DNA from: Candidatus Makaraimicrobium thalassicum | Lineage (GTDB): Bacteria > Omnitrophota > Gorgyraeia > Tantalellales > Tantalellaceae | Length of the DNA stretch: 64,000 nt | Assembly (NCBI GenBank): GCA_003644505.1 | Contig: QNCM01000003.1 | Coordinates: forward strand, 1 to 64,000 | Reading direction: 5' to 3' | Shown here: positions 61,018 to 64,000 of the stretch, one piece after another | Layout: each line of letters starts with the position of its first letter | Position numbering within the stretch: position 1 is the first letter of the stretch | Notes under the pieces: generated by a model | What the model saw: only the letters and a program-made list of their open reading frames with translations | Told to the model about the DNA's origin: nothing | The model's database searches: none | Translations under genes and position numbers: made by a program

Positions 61018-61273
61018 AATTAATAATCGAAATTTCCGCTTTTTTATTTAAATAATATTTAATCACCTTGCTGACGTTTTTTCCAATAGACCATTTGGCA
61101 ACTGGTGGGGCATCAATAACAGTATTTTTTGTTACTGACAATGTGAAACAAATATATGGTAAACGAATGTAATAGACAACGTTTTGATTTACTTTTTTCT
61201 TCTTAATAATTGATTCAGACAAACGTGATTGCAGGGCTCCTATTGAAAATAGTTCATTATGGCGAATAACCAA
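61016..61273 (-). CDS. Small protein of unknown function, 85 aa
   Basis: It reads leftward from a TTG at 61273 that overlaps the upstream gene by 17 nt. The C-terminal half (DAPPVAKWSIGKNVSKVIKYYLNKKAEI) looks like a real folded segment, a beta-alpha unit of a kind seen in small phage proteins. There is no clear ribosome binding site, so translation would depend on coupling. Confidence 0.5.
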   Translation of the reverse strand: MVIRHNELFSIGALQSRLSESIIKKKKVNQNVVYYIRLPYICFTLSVTKNTVIDAPPVAKWSIGKNVSKVIKYYLNKKAEISIIN

Positions 61274-61775
61274 AATTGATGTGTTTTCCGCGCTTTGCAG
61301 GCTTTAATTTTGCTTTTTTGATGAAATTTTCAAAATCTATCCAACCAACCAACTTAATCATCGCGTATTTTTTAACCTTATTTTCAAATTCAACGGTCGC
61401 AGCAATGAAAAGATCGCTTTTGATTGGAACAATCTTTCCGCCGCTGCTGATATGACGCACCAATAACTCGCCGTAGTTATGTCGTGCTGTTTTAACTTCG
61501 AGTACTCTTTTACTTATTATAAGGTCGCCCCGATCACCGAATGGACGATAAGTGACATCTATTTTATCGTTGTTGAGGAACAAGCACACCGCCATTTCAC
61601 CAAGTCTTCCGGTTCGCTCGGTTAGATAAGGATCGTTATTGCTGTTTAATAGCCCACGATTGTATTTTTGTATTTCGTTTTTATCGTTTTTATTGTGAGA
61701 CCACATTCGTTGTGCTGCGAATTCGCATAATGCATATCGCTTGCCAAAGATTTTTACGAGCGGCTGATTAAACAT
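61257..61775 (-). CDS. PD-(D/E)xK nuclease-like protein, 172 aa
   Basis: The core is TERTGRLGEMAVCLFL (E60), GDRGDLIISKRVLEVKTAR (D84, E93, K95) and IVPIKSDLFIAATV. The order Glu in a helix, then D-x8-E-x-K on a hairpin, is the PD-(D/E)xK nuclease signature of resolvases and restriction enzymes. It overlaps the dam-type methylase gene by 22 nt and lies with a second methylase in one leftward operon, so it may be a restriction endonuclease, a Holliday resolvase or a DNA repair nuclease. Which of these cannot be read from the sequence. Confidence 0.72.
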   Translation of the reverse strand: MFNQPLVKIFGKRYALCEFAAQRMWSHNKNDKNEIQKYNRGLLNSNNDPYLTERTGRLGEMAVCLFLNNDKIDVTYRPFGDRGDLIISKRVLEVKTARHNYGELLVRHISSGGKIVPIKSDLFIAATVEFENKVKKYAMIKLVGWIDFENFIKKAKLKPAKRGKHINFGYSP

Positions 61776-62602
61776 TCTGTGTTTACCTTTGGATTTTTGC
61801 TGTTCACTGTTGACGTTAGTTGTATGAATTTTATTTCACAATCAGGGTACAGTTCTTTGAGTAATGGATGCCACTTATATGACAGTAGCCATCGACATTC
61901 AGCGGGAAGGGAGCGTAAAATTGCAGATAGTTTTTCGTGGTCATCGATAGTAAACGAACACCGATATAACTCGTTTCCCTCTTCAATGTAGGGCGGATCC
62001 AAATAAATAATTGCATTTTCGTCGATCATTCTCATGCGCAAATTGTTAAAGTTTAATTTTTTGAAATCGAAATTAATAATCGAAACCCCCAGTTTGCATG
62101 CAGAGTTTAATAATCGATGATATTTAGCAATTTTTTTAATTAAAGTAAGCGGCTTCCAGCGACAGTCGATTTGATATTTTGACCGCTGATTTTTCCCGCC
62201 GATTGGACCACCAGCCATTTCACCCAAACCGGAGTAGGACATTTGATGAATGGCGATTTTTTTGAAAGCAATTTCAGTAAGTCTGTTATAATCATGGGGC
62301 GGATTCAGTAGAAACTTTTGGAAATTATAAAAATCTTTTACTTTCGGCTGGTAATTGGCGATTTTATTGATTAATTCTGTGTGATTATGTTTCACAGTCC
62401 ACCAAACGGCAAAGATATTAAAATCAACATCGTTTAAAATCGCACGCGGACAATGATGTAAAAATTCCAGTCCGATTGCACCGCCGCCGAAGAATGGCTC
62501 AATATAAACAAAATTTTTTAATTCCTTTGCCCAGCTTTTAAGAATTGGCAGAATGTGTTTCTTGAGGCGAGATTTCCCGCCGGGATAACGAAACAATGTC
62601 AT
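61754..62602 (-). CDS. dam: Dam-type DNA adenine-N6 methyltransferase (D12 class)
   Basis: The 282-aa protein starts FRYPGGKSRL, has the SAM motif EPFFGGGAIGLE (35-46), the catalytic DPPYIEEG (202-205 and following) and the closing CRWLLSYKWHPLLKELY and ECLISR segments of the D12 family. It transfers methyl groups to adenine in a short recognition sequence, often GATC. In a phage it protects against host restriction or marks its own genome. It overlaps the neighbours on both sides (4 nt with the upstream methylase). Confidence 0.93.
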   Translation of the reverse strand: MTLFRYPGGKSRLKKHILPILKSWAKELKNFVYIEPFFGGGAIGLEFLHHCPRAILNDVDFNIFAVWWTVKHNHTELINKIANYQPKVKDFYNFQKFLLNPPHDYNRLTEIAFKKIAIHQMSYSGLGEMAGGPIGGKNQRSKYQIDCRWKPLTLIKKIAKYHRLLNSACKLGVSIINFDFKKLNFNNLRMRMIDENAIIYLDPPYIEEGNELYRCSFTIDDHEKLSAILRSLPAECRWLLSYKWHPLLKELYPDCEIKFIQLTSTVNSKNPKVNTECLISRS

Positions 62603-63363
62603 TGTGCTATTTTCTCGCGAATGATTGGTATGAACTCTTTATTAATCTCGATTCCGACTCCTTTTCGCCCAAGCTCATTGGCGACTTTAATGGTTGTTCC
62701 ACTACCGACAAAAGGATCCAATATTGTTTCTCCATAAAACGAGAACATTTTAATCAATCGCTGCGGCAATTCCTCGGGGAACATTGCAATATGTTCCTTT
62801 TGTTTTGCCCCGCCGAAATTCCAATGTCCGCGGAATAGTTTTTTCCATTCTTCTTTAGTGAGTTTGGATTTGTCTTTAATAGTTTTATCAATTTTCGGTG
62901 GTTTGCCAGGCTTTTTAAAAATTAAAATAAATTCATAGTCAATCTCGACGATCCCGTTCGGCGGATAGGGGTAGGAGCCCATAATCACTGCCCCGCCGCT
63001 GGTCTTCATGGTCGTTTTTTTCTGCCAAATAATCGCCCCTAAATAGTCGAGCCCAATCTGTTCGCACTGAATAATTACATTGGCGTGAAGCGGAATGACT
63101 TTATACTTGCCGAAAGTTTTAGCGCGACAAAATTGATCGCCAATATTGATGCACAATTTTCTTCCAGGTTGAAGTACCCGCCAACATTCTTGCCAGACAG
63201 TTTTTAAACTTTGATAGTATTCATCTAGGGTTTGTCCGAATCCGATTTGGTTGGGACAGCCGTAATCTTTGATATTCCAATATGGGGGCGATGTAATAAT
63301 AAGGTGGACGCTATTATTTTTGAGGGGGATGAAGTGACTATCGCCTATAATTAGCATTGTCAC
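62599..63363 (-). CDS. DNA methyltransferase of the TSPPY class (probable cytosine-N4)
   Basis: The order is motif IV first, IITSPPYWNIKDYG (24-29), and SAM motif I last, ETILDPFVGSGTTIKVANELGR (D216). This is the beta class of amino-methylases. Ser in TSPPY is typical of N4-cytosine enzymes (for example PvuII and BamHI methylases), although some adenine enzymes share it. Length 254 aa is normal. It is a second modification enzyme next to the Dam-type gene and a PD-(D/E)xK protein. Confidence 0.9.
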   Translation of the reverse strand: MTMLIIGDSHFIPLKNNSVHLIITSPPYWNIKDYGCPNQIGFGQTLDEYYQSLKTVWQECWRVLQPGRKLCINIGDQFCRAKTFGKYKVIPLHANVIIQCEQIGLDYLGAIIWQKKTTMKTSGGAVIMGSYPYPPNGIVEIDYEFILIFKKPGKPPKIDKTIKDKSKLTKEEWKKLFRGHWNFGGAKQKEHIAMFPEELPQRLIKMFSFYGETILDPFVGSGTTIKVANELGRKGVGIEINKEFIPIIREKIAQ

Positions 63364-63375
63364 TCTCTTTATCGA

Positions 63376-64000
63376 TTAATATTCCTTGAATGTTTTTCCA
63401 GTCCATTGCTTCCTGAAATATTTAATAGTTTTCCTAAGTCCTTGCTCAATTTCAACTTGTGGCTTATAGCCCAATTGTCTGATTTTTGTCAAATCTGGAC
63501 GGCGAACCACAGGATCGTTATCTTGTACGTCGATATATTTGCGCTCCAATTTTTTATTTAACCTTGCCTCAATTAAATCCGCCAGTTGATTGATGGTTAT
63601 TTCCGCTTGGTCGTTACCGACATTATAAACTAAATCTTTGCCCTTTTCCATAAGTAAGATTAGTCCTTTGCAAAGATCATCAACATAACAAAAGCTGCGC
63701 GTTTGGTTGCCGCCGTTATGGATAATAAGCGGTTTCCCTATTATTGCGCGACAAATAAATTCGCTAATCACACGCCCATCATCAGGGCGCATATAAGGTC
63801 CATAAGTATTAAAAATGCGAGCAATAACAGCATTTAGACCTTTTTTAGTATATTCGTAAACTATTGTTTCTGCTACGGCTTTAGAACAATCATAGCAAGA
63901 CCGATCACCGACAGTATTACGATGCCCAAAATAGCTTTCTGGCTGTGGATGGACCTCTGGTTGTCCATAGATTTCGCTCGTACTACTTAACAAAAGGCGC
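63376..64000 (-). CDS. NAD-dependent nucleotide-sugar epimerase/decarboxylase, C-terminal part (cut by window edge)
   Basis: The visible 207 residues begin RLLLSSTSEIYG and contain the catalytic CYDCSKAVAET (YxxxK), ARIFNTYGPYMRPDDGRVISEFI and the cofactor-loop QTRSFCYVDDLCKGLI. These match extended short-chain dehydrogenases, best of the UDP-glucuronate decarboxylase/dTDP-glucose dehydratase type. The N-terminal NAD-binding part lies beyond base 64000. With the GDP-mannose dehydratase it forms a small sugar-nucleotide toolkit. Confidence 0.85.
   Translation of the reverse strand, partial: RLLLSSTSEIYGQPEVHPQPESYFGHRNTVGDRSCYDCSKAVAETIVYEYTKKGLNAVIARIFNTYGPYMRPDDGRVISEFICRAIIGKPLIIHNGGNQTRSFCYVDDLCKGLILLMEKGKDLVYNVGNDQAEITINQLADLIEARLNKKLERKYIDVQDNDPVVRRPDLTKIRQLGYKPQVEIEQGLRKTIKYFRKQWTGKTFKEY

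Noticed and set aside
1-64000. tRNA genes, CRISPR arrays and rRNA
   Set aside because: No cloverleaf with a T-arm and anticodon arm, no regularly spaced identical repeats and no rRNA segments were noticed by eye; a tRNA scan would settle the first point.

Overview
The window is a 64 kb piece of a tailed double-stranded DNA bacteriophage genome. It is AT-rich and has very strong GGAGG-type ribosome binding sites, so the host is a bacterium; the host itself cannot be named from this sequence. The gene order terminase small subunit - terminase large subunit - portal - protease/scaffold - decoration protein - major capsid protein - connectors - tail tube - chaperone-like proteins - a 2091-residue tape measure - distal tail - hub is that of a long-tailed siphovirus. 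No sheath or contractile baseplate genes are seen, and the tape measure would fit a tail of about 0.3 micrometre. No DNA polymerase, helicase, primase, endolysin or tRNA gene is seen, so the genome extends beyond the window.

Layout. 1-2.5 kb: a control and early region with small genes, several shorter than 60 codons, preceded by two related leader sequences and by a family of about nine 17-bp repeats. 2.5-4.7 kb: a gene-free stretch with other repeats, then a stand-alone TnpB RNA-guided nuclease gene with a recognisable 3' omega RNA. 4.7-7.9 kb: small zinc-binding proteins, a DUF2061 membrane protein, a methyltransferase-like protein without its catalytic motif, and GDP-mannose 4,6-dehydratase. 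7.9-12.5 kb: a locus with a free-standing Hint/LAGLIDADG-like protein and a class II ribonucleotide reductase. The reductase carries an intein exactly before its radical cysteine and a second, apparently dead, homing-endonuclease-like insert in its C-terminal linker.

12.5-61 kb: one rightward virion operon system. It opens with zinc-finger proteins and a phage sigma factor that looks like a region-2-only late sigma. It continues with packaging (including an ERCC4-type nuclease between the terminase genes), head, tail and a very large set of duplicated adhesin-like proteins (beta-propellers, DUF2341/LamG/PKD proteins and small beta proteins). A sequence of the form AAMCGTATWAAMTA, resembling the T4 late promoter TATAAATA, lies in five of the six non-coding gaps longer than about 25 bp in this region (and once inside a gene). 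Three rho-independent terminators divide it.

61-64 kb: a leftward cassette with a PD-(D/E)xK nuclease-like protein, a Dam-type adenine methylase, an SPPY-class (probably cytosine-N4) methylase and the C-terminal part of a nucleotide-sugar epimerase/decarboxylase that runs off the right edge. Together the genes describe a phage with its own late transcription programme, DNA modification, deoxynucleotide supply, nucleotide-sugar metabolism and an unusually elaborate surface-recognition apparatus.
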